Source: Rhodanobacter sp. (GTDB lineage: Bacteria > Pseudomonadota > Gammaproteobacteria > Xanthomonadales > Rhodanobacteraceae). From it: a stretch of DNA of 8,224 nucleotides. The stretch spans positions 1 through 8,224 of the forward strand of contig JAPHUU010000425.1 of assembly GCA_026193555.1 (NCBI GenBank), in the 5' to 3' direction. Made by a program: the position numbers and the translations under genes. Of the stretch, positions 1 through 6,992 are shown piece after piece; the stretch's first letter is position 1; each line of letters starts with the position of its first letter. A model generated the notes under the pieces. It had not been told where the DNA came from, searched no databases, and saw nothing but the letters and a program-made list of their open reading frames with translations.

Positions 1-354
1 ACCGGCCCGCGCGGCGGCAAACTTGCGCGCGACCAGTCGATCGTCCTCGCCGTGATACTGCCGGCGCTCGGAGTGACCCACCAGCACCCATTGCGCGCCG
101 ATGTCGGCCAGCATGGCGGCGGAAACCTCGCCGGTGTAGGCGCCCTGCCCGTCGTGTTCGCTGAGGTCCTGGCCACCGATGCCGAGCCCGGAACCGCCTT
201 GCTGCCGGGCCAGTTCGGCCAGATAGGGAAACGGCGGAAACACCGCCACATCGACGGAAGCCGGCTTGCCGGCGACGATCTCCGCCACCAGGGCCGATGC
301 CATGGAACGACTGCCGTGCATTTTCCAGTTGCCTGCGACAAGCTTGTTGCGCAT
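1..354 (-). CDS. tpiA: Triosephosphate isomerase, N-terminal part (cut by window edge)
   Basis: Cytosolic glycolytic and gluconeogenic enzyme that interconverts dihydroxyacetone phosphate and glyceraldehyde-3-phosphate. The first 118 residues are visible; the rest (including the catalytic Glu of the second half and the phosphate loop) lies beyond the left edge. Seen directly: it opens MRNKLVAGNWKMHG, giving the substrate-binding Asn9 and catalytic Lys11. FPPFPYL (59-65 region of the barrel) and IGGQDLSEHDGQGAYTGEVS follow, and VLVGHSERR carries the electrophilic His94 (His95 in the usual numbering). The ATG at 354 is chosen because the family begins exactly there and a GGAAG Shine-Dalgarno sits 6 nt upstream. 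The reading frame is open to position 1. It is read away from the divergent SDR gene. In related genomes tpiA commonly follows glmM and precedes secG and nuo genes; here two other genes lie between glmM and tpiA. Identification is essentially certain. Confidence 0.97.
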   Translation of the reverse strand, partial: MRNKLVAGNWKMHGSRSMASALVAEIVAGKPASVDVAVFPPFPYLAELARQQGGSGLGIGGQDLSEHDGQGAYTGEVSAAMLADIGAQWVLVGHSERRQYHGEDDRLVARKFAAARAG

Positions 355-380
355 GGTCTGCTTCCGTGACGATCAGGCCG

Positions 381-400
381 CCAGCTTAGCGACGGGCTGG
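381..400. promoter_or_regulatory. Small dyad in the tpiA/SDR divergent spacer
   Basis: The 120-bp spacer between the two divergent starts (355-474) must hold promoters for both tpiA and the SDR gene. The clearest structure is an imperfect operator-like dyad: CCAGC (381-385), 10 nt, then GCTGG (396-400), loosely framed by GATC at 371-374 and 403-406. I could not find a convincing sigma-70 -35/-10 pair for either gene. A protein-binding role is inference only; 5-bp arms occur often by chance in DNA this GC-rich. Confidence 0.2.
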
Positions 401-474
401 ATGATCGGCAAACTCCCACCGACGCCGCGGCGCCGCCCCGCAAAAGAATGCCCTTTCAGCCGCAGGAATCAGCC

Positions 475-1284
475 ATGACCCCGCCACGCCCACTCAGCCT
501 GATCACCGGTGCCTCGGCCGGCATCGGCGCCGCGTTTGCCAGACGGCTGGCTGCCGCCGGCCATGATCTGGTGCTGACCGCGCGACGGGTCGACCGGCTG
601 GAAGCCCTCGCCGGCGAACTGCGGGAACGCCATGGAAGTCACGTCACCGTGTTGCCCAGCGATCTGGCCGACCCGAACGCGCCCCGCCTGTTGTGCGAGG
701 CACTGGCACAGCGCGAGCTGTGGGTGGACTGGCTGATCAACAACGCCGGCTACGGCGTACCGGGCACCTTCGCGGCCAACGACTGGGCCACCCACGCGGA
801 TTTCCTGCAGGTGTTGCTGCATGCGCCGACCGAGCTGGCCTGGCGACTGCTGCCGTGCATGCGCCAGCGTGGCCACGGCCGCATCATCAACGTCGCCTCG
901 CTGGCCGGCCTGGTGCCCGCTTCCGCCGCACACACGCTGTACGCCGCGGCCAAGGCCTACCTGATCAAGTTCTCGCAATCGCTGGCACTGGAGAATCGCC
1001 CGACCGGCGTGCACGTGTGCGCGCTGTGTCCCGGCTTCACCTGGTCGGAATTCCATGACATCACCGGCACCCGCGACAAGATGAACAAGCTGCCGGGCTT
1101 CATGTGGCTGACCGCCGACGAGGTGGTGCGCCAGGGCATCGCGGCGGTCGAGCGCGGTGATGCCGTATGCGTCACCGGGCGGGTCAACCGCACCATCAAG
1201 GCGATCTTCGAGCTGATGCCGGACCGGTTGGCGCAGTGGCTGTCCGCCCGCGAATCGCGGCGCTACCGCAACGCCGACGCCTAG
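475..1284 (+). CDS. Short-chain dehydrogenase/reductase (SDR), substrate unknown
   Basis: Predicted cytosolic NAD(P)-dependent oxidoreductase of the classical SDR family (DltE/COG0300-like), 269 residues with a Rossmann fold. Seen: cofactor-binding TGASAGIG at 11-18, with ARR at 36-38 after the second strand, a pattern often found in NADP(H) users. NNAG lies at 89-92. The catalytic residues are Ser142, Tyr156 and Lys160 (YAAAK). PGF at about 186-190 starts the substrate loop. The fourth classical catalytic residue, an Asn in helix 4 (usually N-x-x-A-P/L), appears to be Leu114 here (VLLHAP), which is odd. The ATG at 475 has AGGA at 464-467 with a 7-nt spacer and puts the glycine motif at the usual distance from the N-terminus; an in-frame ATG at 448 would add nine residues but has a poorer ribosome site. 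The gene diverges from tpiA and converges on the oxygenase gene with a 45-bp gap that shows no clear terminator. The family is sure, the substrate is not. Confidence 0.9.
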   Translation: MTPPRPLSLITGASAGIGAAFARRLAAAGHDLVLTARRVDRLEALAGELRERHGSHVTVLPSDLADPNAPRLLCEALAQRELWVDWLINNAGYGVPGTFAANDWATHADFLQVLLHAPTELAWRLLPCMRQRGHGRIINVASLAGLVPASAAHTLYAAAKAYLIKFSQSLALENRPTGVHVCALCPGFTWSEFHDITGTRDKMNKLPGFMWLTADEVVRQGIAAVERGDAVCVTGRVNRTIKAIFELMPDRLAQWLSARESRRYRNADA

Positions 1285-1329
1285 GCCTCTGTCGGGCTTT
1301 GGTTGGCCGGTCCGCGCCGCCGTTGGCGA

Positions 1330-2292
1330 TCAGATCAGCTTGATCTCGCGCAGGCGCCGCAGCAGGTATTCGTGCGCGGTGATCGAGCTGTCGTAGCGAC
1401 AGGGGTTGTCGGGCGTGATGCATGCGGGCACCGGGTCAAGCACCACATCCGGGTTCGGGTGCAGGAAGAACGGCACCGAATAGCGCGGCCTGCGCGCGTT
1501 CTCGTTTCGCGGGTTGACCACCCGGTGCGAGGTCGACGGATAGACGTGGTTGCTCAGCCGCTGGAGCATGTCGCCGATGTTGACCACGATCGCATCGTCC
1601 TCGGTGGTGACCGGCAGCCACCGGCCGTGGCTGAGCACTTCCAGCCCCTCGGCGCTGGCGCCGACCAGCAGGGTGATGAAGTTGATGTCCTCGTGCGCGC
1701 CGGCGCGGACATTGCGGATGTCATCGAGGGGGATGTCGTCCAGGGTGTCGCCCTCATCCACGATGGGCGGATAGTGGATCGGCCGCAGGATCGAGTTGCC
1801 CTGGTCGATCTTGTCCTCGAAGTAAGCCTCCGGCAGTCCGATGTGCAGCGCGAGCCCGCGCAGCACCCGGCTGCCCAGCTGATCCAGCGCCTGGTAAAGG
1901 CCGTAGCCATGCTCGCGGAACCCGGGCACCTCGGCGGGCCACAGGTTGGCCGGCATCAGCGCGGCGAACTTCGAGTCGCGCGCGATCTCGCGGCCGATGT
2001 GCCAGAACTCCTTGAGGTCGGCGTACTGGCTGTCCCTGGCGGTTTCCACCTTGAACGGCGTGTAGCCGCGGGCACCGCCGGAGCCCGGCACGTGATAGCG
2101 CATCCTGGTTTCGATCGGCAGCGCGAAGAAGCGCTGGAAGGCGTCGTAGGAGGCGTCGATCAGCTCGCCCGCAATACCGTGACCACTGATGCAGCAGAAG
2201 CCGAATTCACGGTAGGCGGCGCCCAGCTCGGCGACGAAGGCGTCGCGATCACGGTCGAAACGGCGGATGTCGAGGGTGGGAACCTTGGGCAT
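1330..2292 (-). CDS. Isopenicillin N synthase-like 2-oxoglutarate/Fe(II) oxygenase
   Basis: A 320-residue soluble non-haem iron oxygenase of the IPNS/plant-type dioxygenase family. Seen: an N-terminal DIOX_N-like region (VPTLDIRRF, then FGFCCISGHGI at 30-40 and YDAFQRFFALP). RGYTPF lies at 75-80 and LKEFWHIG at 93-100, both typical of the family. The C-terminal jelly roll carries the iron ligands His200, Asp202 (AHEDINFITLL) and His256 (TSHRVVNP). The co-substrate RxS motif is Arg270/Ser272 (PRYSVPFF). All catalytic elements are present, so it should be active. Two adjacent ATGs (2295, 2292) are possible starts; 2292 has the better spacing to a weak GGA. It lies 108 bp downstream of glmM on the same strand and may be read from the same transcript. 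No beta-lactam or NRPS genes are nearby, so penicillin synthesis should not be inferred; the substrate is unknown. Confidence 0.9.
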   Translation of the reverse strand: MPKVPTLDIRRFDRDRDAFVAELGAAYREFGFCCISGHGIAGELIDASYDAFQRFFALPIETRMRYHVPGSGGARGYTPFKVETARDSQYADLKEFWHIGREIARDSKFAALMPANLWPAEVPGFREHGYGLYQALDQLGSRVLRGLALHIGLPEAYFEDKIDQGNSILRPIHYPPIVDEGDTLDDIPLDDIRNVRAGAHEDINFITLLVGASAEGLEVLSHGRWLPVTTEDDAIVVNIGDMLQRLSNHVYPSTSHRVVNPRNENARRPRYSVPFFLHPNPDVVLDPVPACITPDNPCRYDSSITAHEYLLRRLREIKLI

Positions 2293-2323
2293 CATGAATC
2301 CACGGGTGGGCGTCGGTTCATCG

Positions 2324-2340
2324 GCCGCCGCAGGGGCGGC
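2324..2340 (-). other. GC-rich hairpin between glmM and the oxygenase gene
   Basis: A perfect inverted repeat, GCCGCC (2324-2329) and GGCGGC (2335-2340) with a 5-nt loop, lies in the 108-bp spacer, 60 bp after the glmM stop and about 32 bp before the oxygenase start. No U-tract follows it in the leftward direction, so it does not look like an intrinsic terminator. It may be leader structure, an mRNA 3'-end stabiliser, or chance in GC-rich DNA. Confidence 0.3.
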
Positions 2341-2400
2341 GCAGGTCGGCCCGGCGGGCACCGGCCAGACTATCGGGCATGACCCGGCGCAGCGACCGGT

Positions 2401-3753
2401 TCACGAACGCGAGGCTTCGGATCGCACGACCTCGGCCAGCCCGCTCGCCAGCTGCTGCACCTCGGCGGCATCGGCGGCCTCGACGGTGACCCGGATCAGC
2501 GGTTCGGTGCCCGACGCACGCAGGAATACCCGCCCGCGACCGAGCAGCACGCGCTCCGCCGCCGCCACTGCCTCGCGTACCACCCCGCTGGCCAGCACGT
2601 CGCCGGCGCGATCCACCCGCACGTTGAGCATCACTTGTGGCAGCTTGTGCAGCCCCTTGCGCGCTTGCGCCAGATCCTGTCCCGACGCCACCAGCGCCTC
2701 CAGCACGGCCAGCGCCGCGACGATGCCATCGCCGGTGGTGCAGCGATCCAGCGACAGGATGTGGCCCGAGGTCTCGCCGCCCAGCACGCCGCCCTGCAGC
2801 TTCAGCTGCTGCAGCACATACCGGTCGCCCACGTTGGCACGGACCAGCGTCACGTCGATCTCGGCCAGCGCCAGCTGCAGGCCGTAGTTGCTCATCAGCG
2901 TGCCGACGACCGGCCCCTTCAGCTCGCCCAGTGCATGCAGCCGATGCGCCAGCACGTAGAGGATGTCGTCGCCATCGGCCAGCTCGCCATGCCGGTCCAC
3001 CAGCAGCACGCGGTCACCGTCGCCGTCGAAGGCGATGCCGATATCCGCACCCTGTTCCAGTACAGCCTTTTGCAGCGCCTGCGGATGGGTCGAGCCGACG
3101 TCGCGATTGATGTTGAAGCCGTCCGGCTTGTCGCCGATCGCGGTCACCTCGGCCCCCAGCTCGGCGAAAACCCGGGGCGCCACCTGGTAAGTCGCGCCAT
3201 TGGCGCAATCGAGCACCAGTTTCAGTCCGTGCAGGGTGAACTGCTCGGCCACCGTGGCCTTGCAGAATTCGGCATAGCGCGCCACCGCGTCGCCAACGCG
3301 GGTGGCCTTGCCGAGCTGCTCCGACGGCACGGTGAGGAAAGCCGCATCCAGCTCCTGCTCGATCGCCAGCTCGATCTCGTCGGACAGCTTTTCCCCGTGC
3401 GCGGAGAAGAACTTGATCCCGTTGTCGTGGTGCGGGTTGTGCGAGGCACTGATCACGATGCCGGCGGCCGCCCGCAGCGAACGGGTGAGGAAGGCCACCG
3501 CCGGCGTCGGCATCGGACCGAGCAGGCCCACGTCGACCCCGGCCGCGACCAGCCCGGCCTCCAGTGCCGACTCGAACATGTAGCCGGATACGCGCGTGTC
3601 CTTGCCGATCAGCACCAGCGGCTTGCGCTCGGATTCACGCGCCAGCACGGCGCCCACCGCACGCCCCAGTCGCAACATGAAATCCGCACTGATCGGCCAC
3701 TGGCCAACCAGTCCGCGGATACCATCGGTGCCGAAATATTTGCGTTGCGTCAT
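2401..3753 (-). CDS. glmM: Phosphoglucosamine mutase
   Basis: Converts glucosamine-6-phosphate to glucosamine-1-phosphate in the cytosol, the step before GlmU on the way to UDP-GlcNAc for peptidoglycan and LPS; essential in most bacteria. It has 450 residues, close to the 445 of E. coli. Seen: N-terminal [11 protein letters not shown], then KDTRVSGYM (51-59) and [13 protein letters not shown]. The active-site loop [15 protein letters not shown] carries the phosphoserine Ser104. The Mg-binding DGDGDR lies at 243-248, the sugar-specificity loop GGETSGH at 325-331, and the phosphate-binding RASGTEP at 412-418. The ATG at 3753 is chosen because the family starts right before RKYFGTDG, although the best Shine-Dalgarno (GAGGA at 3766-3770) is a long 12 nt away. 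The open frame continues further upstream, but that extension has no family similarity. It follows folP by 74 bp, the conserved folP-glmM order. Confidence 0.97.
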   Translation of the reverse strand: MTQRKYFGTDGIRGLVGQWPISADFMLRLGRAVGAVLARESERKPLVLIGKDTRVSGYMFESALEAGLVAAGVDVGLLGPMPTPAVAFLTRSLRAAAGIVISASHNPHHDNGIKFFSAHGEKLSDEIELAIEQELDAAFLTVPSEQLGKATRVGDAVARYAEFCKATVAEQFTLHGLKLVLDCANGATYQVAPRVFAELGAEVTAIGDKPDGFNINRDVGSTHPQALQKAVLEQGADIGIAFDGDGDRVLLVDRHGELADGDDILYVLAHRLHALGELKGPVVGTLMSNYGLQLALAEIDVTLVRANVGDRYVLQQLKLQGGVLGGETSGHILSLDRCTTGDGIVAALAVLEALVASGQDLAQARKGLHKLPQVMLNVRVDRAGDVLASGVVREAVAAAERVLLGRGRVFLRASGTEPLIRVTVEAADAAEVQQLASGLAEVVRSEASRS

Positions 3754-3770
3754 GGTGTTGTCGAGTCCTC

Positions 3771-3823
3771 GGGGTTTTTCCGCCCCCTTCGCCGAAGCAT
3801 GGTGCTGCCTCATCGAGGGCAGC
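3771..3823 (-). promoter_or_regulatory. Hairpin-rich folP-glmM spacer (glmM leader)
   Basis: Three inverted repeats are packed end to end in the 74-nt spacer. In leftward mRNA order: a 6-bp stem, GCTGCC/GGCAGC with an 8-nt loop (3804-3823), starting 4 nt after the folP stop; a CTTC/GAAG stem with a 3-nt loop (3787-3797); and a GGGG/CCCC stem around an A-rich loop (3771-3786), ending directly at the glmM Shine-Dalgarno GAGGA (3766-3770). No U-run follows any of them, so none is a standard terminator. They could mark mRNA processing, 3'-end protection of folP, or control of glmM translation. The repeats are seen; the function is inference. Confidence 0.35.
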
Positions 3824-3827
3824 GTAT

Positions 3828-4736
3828 TCAATCGTCGTCCGGCCAGCGTGGCATGGCGGACTTCTCCTCGCGCCGTGGCACGCTGTCGAGGGCATGCACC
3901 GCCTGCCATACCGCCAGCGCATCGACGGTGGCCGCCACGTCATGCACCCGCACCATGCGCGCGCCGCGCTGCACGGCGATCAGCGCCGCCGCCGCCGAGC
4001 CGGCGGCACGTTCGGCCGGCACCGAGCGGCCGGTCAGCGTGCCGATCATCGACTTGCGCGACAGCCCCGCATACACGCCGCTGCCCAGATTGGCGAAGCG
4101 ATCCAGCGCGCACAGCAGCGCCAGATTGTGTTCCAGCGTCTTGCCGAAGCCGAAGCCCGGATCGAGCATCACCTTGCGCCGGTCGATGCCGGCCATCTCG
4201 CAGGCGAACAGCCGGTCGGTGAGAAAGCGGTGCACCTCGCCGACCACGTCGTCATAGTGGGGGTCGGCCTGCATCCCGCCCGGCTCACCCTGCATGTGCA
4301 TCAGGCATACCGGCACGCCCAGCTCGGCGACCGCGTCCAGCGCACCCTCGCGGCGCAGCGCGTACACGTCGTTGATCATCCCGGCGCCGGCGGCCACCGC
4401 CGCGCGCATCACCTCGGGCTTGGAGGTGTCGATCGCGATCGGCAGCGTGCTGCGCGCGACCAGCTGCTCGATCACCGGCAGCACCCGTCGTAATTCCTCC
4501 TCGACGGAGACCTCGGCAGCACCGGGGCGGGTGGATTCACCGCCGACATCGAGCATGTCCGCGCCCTCCTCCGCCATGCGCAGGCCATGCGCCACCGCCG
4601 CCTCCACCGAGTCATGATGACCGTCGGCGGAGAACGAGTCGGGCGTGAGGTTGAGGATGCCGACCACCCGCGGGCGATCCAGCCGCAGCGGACGACCCGC
4701 GCAATCGAGCACCGGCGCAAACAGATCGTTCGACAT
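3828..4736 (-). CDS. folP: Dihydropteroate synthase
   Basis: Condenses 6-hydroxymethyl-7,8-dihydropterin pyrophosphate with p-aminobenzoate to give 7,8-dihydropteroate in folate synthesis; the cytosolic target of sulfonamides. 302 residues, slightly longer than the E. coli enzyme (about 282), with a charged C-terminal tail ([15 protein letters not shown]). Seen: [11 protein letters not shown] (26-36) with the pyrophosphate-binding Asn29, and [11 protein letters not shown] (63-73) of the mobile pABA loop. IDTSKPEVM lies at 102-110, INDVYAL at 121-127 and [12 protein letters not shown] at 145-156. [14 protein letters not shown] lies at 191-204, GLSRKSMIG at 224-232 with Lys228, and VRVHDV at 262-267. 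The ATG at 4736 is chosen over an in-frame TTG six bases upstream because GAGGG (4744-4748) is 7 nt from the ATG but would abut the TTG. It lies 57 bp after orn and 74 bp before glmM, so co-transcription is likely. Confidence 0.97.
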   Translation of the reverse strand: MSNDLFAPVLDCAGRPLRLDRPRVVGILNLTPDSFSADGHHDSVEAAVAHGLRMAEEGADMLDVGGESTRPGAAEVSVEEELRRVLPVIEQLVARSTLPIAIDTSKPEVMRAAVAAGAGMINDVYALRREGALDAVAELGVPVCLMHMQGEPGGMQADPHYDDVVGEVHRFLTDRLFACEMAGIDRRKVMLDPGFGFGKTLEHNLALLCALDRFANLGSGVYAGLSRKSMIGTLTGRSVPAERAAGSAAAALIAVQRGARMVRVHDVAATVDALAVWQAVHALDSVPRREEKSAMPRWPDDD

Positions 4737-4743
4737 GCTCAAA

Positions 4744-4748
4744 CCCTC
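4744..4748 (-). promoter_or_regulatory. Ribosome binding site deciding the folP start
   Basis: GAGGG on the minus strand, 7 nt before the ATG at 4736. The competing in-frame TTG at 4742 would leave only a 1-nt spacer, so the ATG is the credible start. Confidence 0.7.
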
Positions 4749-4793
4749 ACTGAACCGGCAGCATGCCCGGCCACCGACGGCAGCCGGGGCGTA

Positions 4794-5360
4794 TCACGCA
4801 TCCGCCAAACCACCCATTTCGCCCATGAAGCGACGGTAATGGCGCAGTTCCTCGATCGAATCGCGGATATCCGACAGCGCGGTATGCGCCGATTCCTTGC
4901 CGACGCCCTTGGCCACGTCCGGCGCCCAGCGCCTGGCCAGTTCCTTCAACGTGGAAACGTCGAGGTTGCGGTAATGAAAATAGCGCTCCAGCCGCGGCAT
5001 CTGCCGGTGCATGAAGCGCCGGTCCTGGCAGATCGAATTGCCGCACATCGGCGACTTGCCCGGTGGCACCCACGCACGCAGGAAGTCGACCGTGGCCTGT
5101 TCGGCCCGGGCGTGATCGGTCTCGGAGATCAGCACCTGCCGCCACAGCCCGGACTTGTGGTGCTGGTTGGAGTTCCAGCTGTCCATCGACTCCAGCCGGT
5201 CGATCTCGTGACGGATCGCGAATACAGGGCCTTCCGCCAGCACGTTGAGCTGCTTGTCGGTGACGACGGTGGCGATCTCGAGGATCGAATCGTTGTCGGT
5301 ATCGAGGCCGGTCATCTCCAGATCGATCCAGATCAGATTTTCTTCGTTGACGTGGCTCAT
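4794..5360 (-). CDS. orn: Oligoribonuclease
   Basis: 3'-5' exoribonuclease that degrades the 2-5-nt products of mRNA decay to mononucleotides, and also pGpG, the product of cyclic-di-GMP breakdown; essential in many gammaproteobacteria. 188 residues against about 181 in E. coli. The DEDDh catalytic set is complete: Asp13 and Glu15 ([10 protein letters not shown]), Asp113 ([10 protein letters not shown]), His159 and Asp164 ([14 protein letters not shown]), each one residue beyond its E. coli counterpart. The family hallmark [12 protein letters not shown] is at 61-72. The ATG at 5360 has an excellent AAGGAG (5366-5371) 5 nt upstream; an in-frame TTG seven codons earlier is less likely. It is divergent from sbcB (91-bp spacer) and appears to head a leftward orn-folP-glmM group. 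Confidence 0.97.
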   Translation of the reverse strand: MSHVNEENLIWIDLEMTGLDTDNDSILEIATVVTDKQLNVLAEGPVFAIRHEIDRLESMDSWNSNQHHKSGLWRQVLISETDHARAEQATVDFLRAWVPPGKSPMCGNSICQDRRFMHRQMPRLERYFHYRNLDVSTLKELARRWAPDVAKGVGKESAHTALSDIRDSIEELRHYRRFMGEMGGLADA

Positions 5361-5380
5361 GGACGCTCCTTGGGTGAGCA

Positions 5381-5389
5381 AGTTTAGCA
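5381..5389 (-). promoter_or_regulatory. Possible extended -10 promoter for orn
   Basis: On the minus strand TGCTAAACT (5389 down to 5381) gives a TGn extended element plus TAAACT, matching TATAAT at 4 of 6 positions, about 20 nt before the orn start. No good -35 box lies at the expected spacing. If real, the 5' leader would be short (roughly 10-15 nt) but would still include the AAGGAG. Confidence 0.3.
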
Positions 5390-5420
5390 GTCTTGCCGCT
5401 TCGGCTTTTACCCGTGCGAT

Positions 5421-5434
5421 GATCGGGGCCGATC
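5421..5434. promoter_or_regulatory. Perfect inverted repeat in the orn/sbcB divergent spacer
   Basis: GATCGG-GG-CCGATC, 6-bp arms with a 2-nt centre, lies 17 bp upstream of the sbcB ATG and outside the likely orn promoter. Its position in a divergent spacer suits an operator, or a leader element of sbcB. No matching regulator is encoded in the window, so a regulatory role is a guess. Confidence 0.25.
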
Positions 5435-5451
5435 GCCGCTACGGTTCCCGC

Positions 5452-6897
5452 ATGCAGACCTTTTTCTGGCACGACTACGAAACCTTTGGCGCCGACCCGC
5501 GGCGCGACCGTCCGGTGCAGTTTGCCGGCATCCGCACCACGCCGGAGCTGGAGATCATCGGCGAGCCGGTGATGTTCTTCGGCAAGCCACCACGCGAGAT
5601 GCCGCCGCATCCGGATGCCTGCATGATCACCGGCATCACCCCGCAGCAGGCCGAGCGCGAGGGCGTGATCGAGGCCGAGTTTGCCGCCCGCGTGCACGAA
5701 CAGCTGGCCCGGCCCGGCACCTGCGGCGTGGGCTACAACTCGCTGCGCTTCGACGACGAATTCACCCGCCAGATGCTGTACCGCAACTTCTACGAGCCGT
5801 ATGGCCGCGAATGGGAGAACGGCAATTCACGCTGGGACCTGATCGACCTGGTGCGCCTGTGCCAGGCGCTGCGGCCGGAGGGCATCGTGTGGCCGACCCG
5901 CGAGGACGGCTCACCCAGCTTCAAGCTCGAACACCTGGCCAGCGCCAACCAGTTGACCCAGGAGCGCGCCCACGATGCGCTGTCGGACGTGCACGCGCTG
6001 ATCGACCTGGCGCGGCTGATCCGCGTGCGTCAGCCGCGGCTGTGGGACTGGTACTACGGTCTGCGCCGCAAGCAGAAGGTGTTCGAGCTGCTCGACGTGG
6101 TCAACATGACCCCGCTGGTGCACGTGTCCTCGCGCTACCCGGCGAGCCGGCATTGCCTGACCGTGATCGCCCCGCTGGCGGCACATCCCAGCCGCAGCGG
6201 CGAGGTGATCGTGTACGACCTGGCCACCGATCCCACCGAGTGGCTGGCGCTGGACGAGGACGAGATTGCCGACCGCATGTTCACTCCGCGCGCCGACCTG
6301 CCCGAAGGCGTCGAGCGCATTCCGCTGCGTACCGTGCGCGCCAATCATGCCCCGGCACTGGCGCCGCTGTCGGTGCTGCAAGGCGTCGACCTGCAACGCC
6401 TGCAGCTGAATCTGGACGCCTGCCTGGCCCATTGCGACGTGCTGCGCGCGGTCGACGGGCTGACCGAGAAGCTGCGCCGGGTGTTTCAGCGCGCCGCCGA
6501 ACTGCCGCCGCCGGAGGATCCAGAGCTGGCGCTGTACGGTGGCGGCTTTCTGCCCGATGCCGACAAGAAGCTGCTGGCCCAGGTGCGCGCCACGCCACCG
6601 GCGCAGCTGGGCACCCGCGCGTTTCCGTTCCGCGACCCGCGCTACCCGGAGCTGCTGTTCCGCTACCGTGCGCGCAACTGGCCCGCGACCCTGGATGCGG
6701 ACGAACGGATGCGCTGGGAGAGCTTTCGCCAGTCGCGGCTGACCCGGCACACGCCGCTGACCGGCCTCACCCTCGAGGACTACTTCGCCCGCCTCGCCGA
6801 ATTGCGCGCCGACCCGCAGGCGCAAGGCAAACTGGCCCTGCTCGACCAGTTGCAGGCGTGGGGCGAGGAGCTGGCACTTGGTCTGGCCGATGACTGA
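5452..6897 (+). CDS. sbcB: Exodeoxyribonuclease I
   Basis: Processive 3'-5' exonuclease on single-stranded DNA, used in mismatch repair and recombination; it works with SSB. 481 residues against 475 in E. coli. Seen: N-terminal DEDDh domain with Asp8 and Glu10 (FFWHDYETFG), Asp101 (YNSLRFDDEFTR), and His174 and Asp179 (HDALSDVHALIDLARLI), all exactly seven residues earlier than in E. coli. SFKLEHLASAN (156-166) and WDLIDLVRL (128-136) are family hallmarks. The C-terminal half, with YRARNWPATLD (about 404-414), fits the SH3-like and helical ExoI domains. The ATG at 5452 is where the family starts, but its ribosome site is poor; an in-frame ATG at 5419 would add 11 residues without a better site. 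It is divergent from orn and followed after 95 bp by the DUF2461 gene on the same strand. Confidence 0.96.
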   Translation: MQTFFWHDYETFGADPRRDRPVQFAGIRTTPELEIIGEPVMFFGKPPREMPPHPDACMITGITPQQAEREGVIEAEFAARVHEQLARPGTCGVGYNSLRFDDEFTRQMLYRNFYEPYGREWENGNSRWDLIDLVRLCQALRPEGIVWPTREDGSPSFKLEHLASANQLTQERAHDALSDVHALIDLARLIRVRQPRLWDWYYGLRRKQKVFELLDVVNMTPLVHVSSRYPASRHCLTVIAPLAAHPSRSGEVIVYDLATDPTEWLALDEDEIADRMFTPRADLPEGVERIPLRTVRANHAPALAPLSVLQGVDLQRLQLNLDACLAHCDVLRAVDGLTEKLRRVFQRAAELPPPEDPELALYGGGFLPDADKKLLAQVRATPPAQLGTRAFPFRDPRYPELLFRYRARNWPATLDADERMRWESFRQSRLTRHTPLTGLTLEDYFARLAELRADPQAQGKLALLDQLQAWGEELALGLADD

Positions 6898-6992
6898 TCC
6901 ATCGCGGGGCCGGGCCATCAGGCATCGCGGCTGAAGCTGCTCCCGCCATCACCGTTTCCCGCCCCCGGTTGTTACTCTCATCATTGAACGCC

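Noticed and set aside
1273..1295. CCGAC...GTCGG inverted repeat around the SDR stop codon, considered as a terminator for the SDR gene.
   Set aside because: Only a 5-bp stem with a long loop, overlapping the stop codon and followed by just three T's.
1330..2292. Penicillin or cephalosporin biosynthesis suggested by the IPNS-like protein.
   Set aside because: The family is broad, and no ACV synthetase, epimerase or acyltransferase genes are present; family membership alone does not show this reaction.
1303..2382. A 359-codon plus-strand open frame opposite the oxygenase gene.
   Set aside because: The minus-strand frame has all catalytic motifs of the IPNS family; the plus-strand frame shows only a shadow composition.
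2635..4257. A 540-codon plus-strand open frame running antisense across glmM and folP.
   Set aside because: It lies wholly opposite two unmistakable housekeeping genes, has no recognisable domain, and is rich in Arg, His and Gln as expected from the complementary strand of GC-rich codons.
5395..5409. GCCG-CTT-CGGC followed by TTTT, resembling a small rightward terminator.
   Set aside because: The stem is only 4 bp and it lies between divergent genes, where no rightward transcript would need to end.
5911..6918. A 335-codon minus-strand open frame, and a 360-codon plus-strand frame at 5811-6893, overlapping sbcB.
   Set aside because: Both are alternative frames of the exonuclease I gene, low in motif content and high in Arg/Ala/Gly/Gln.
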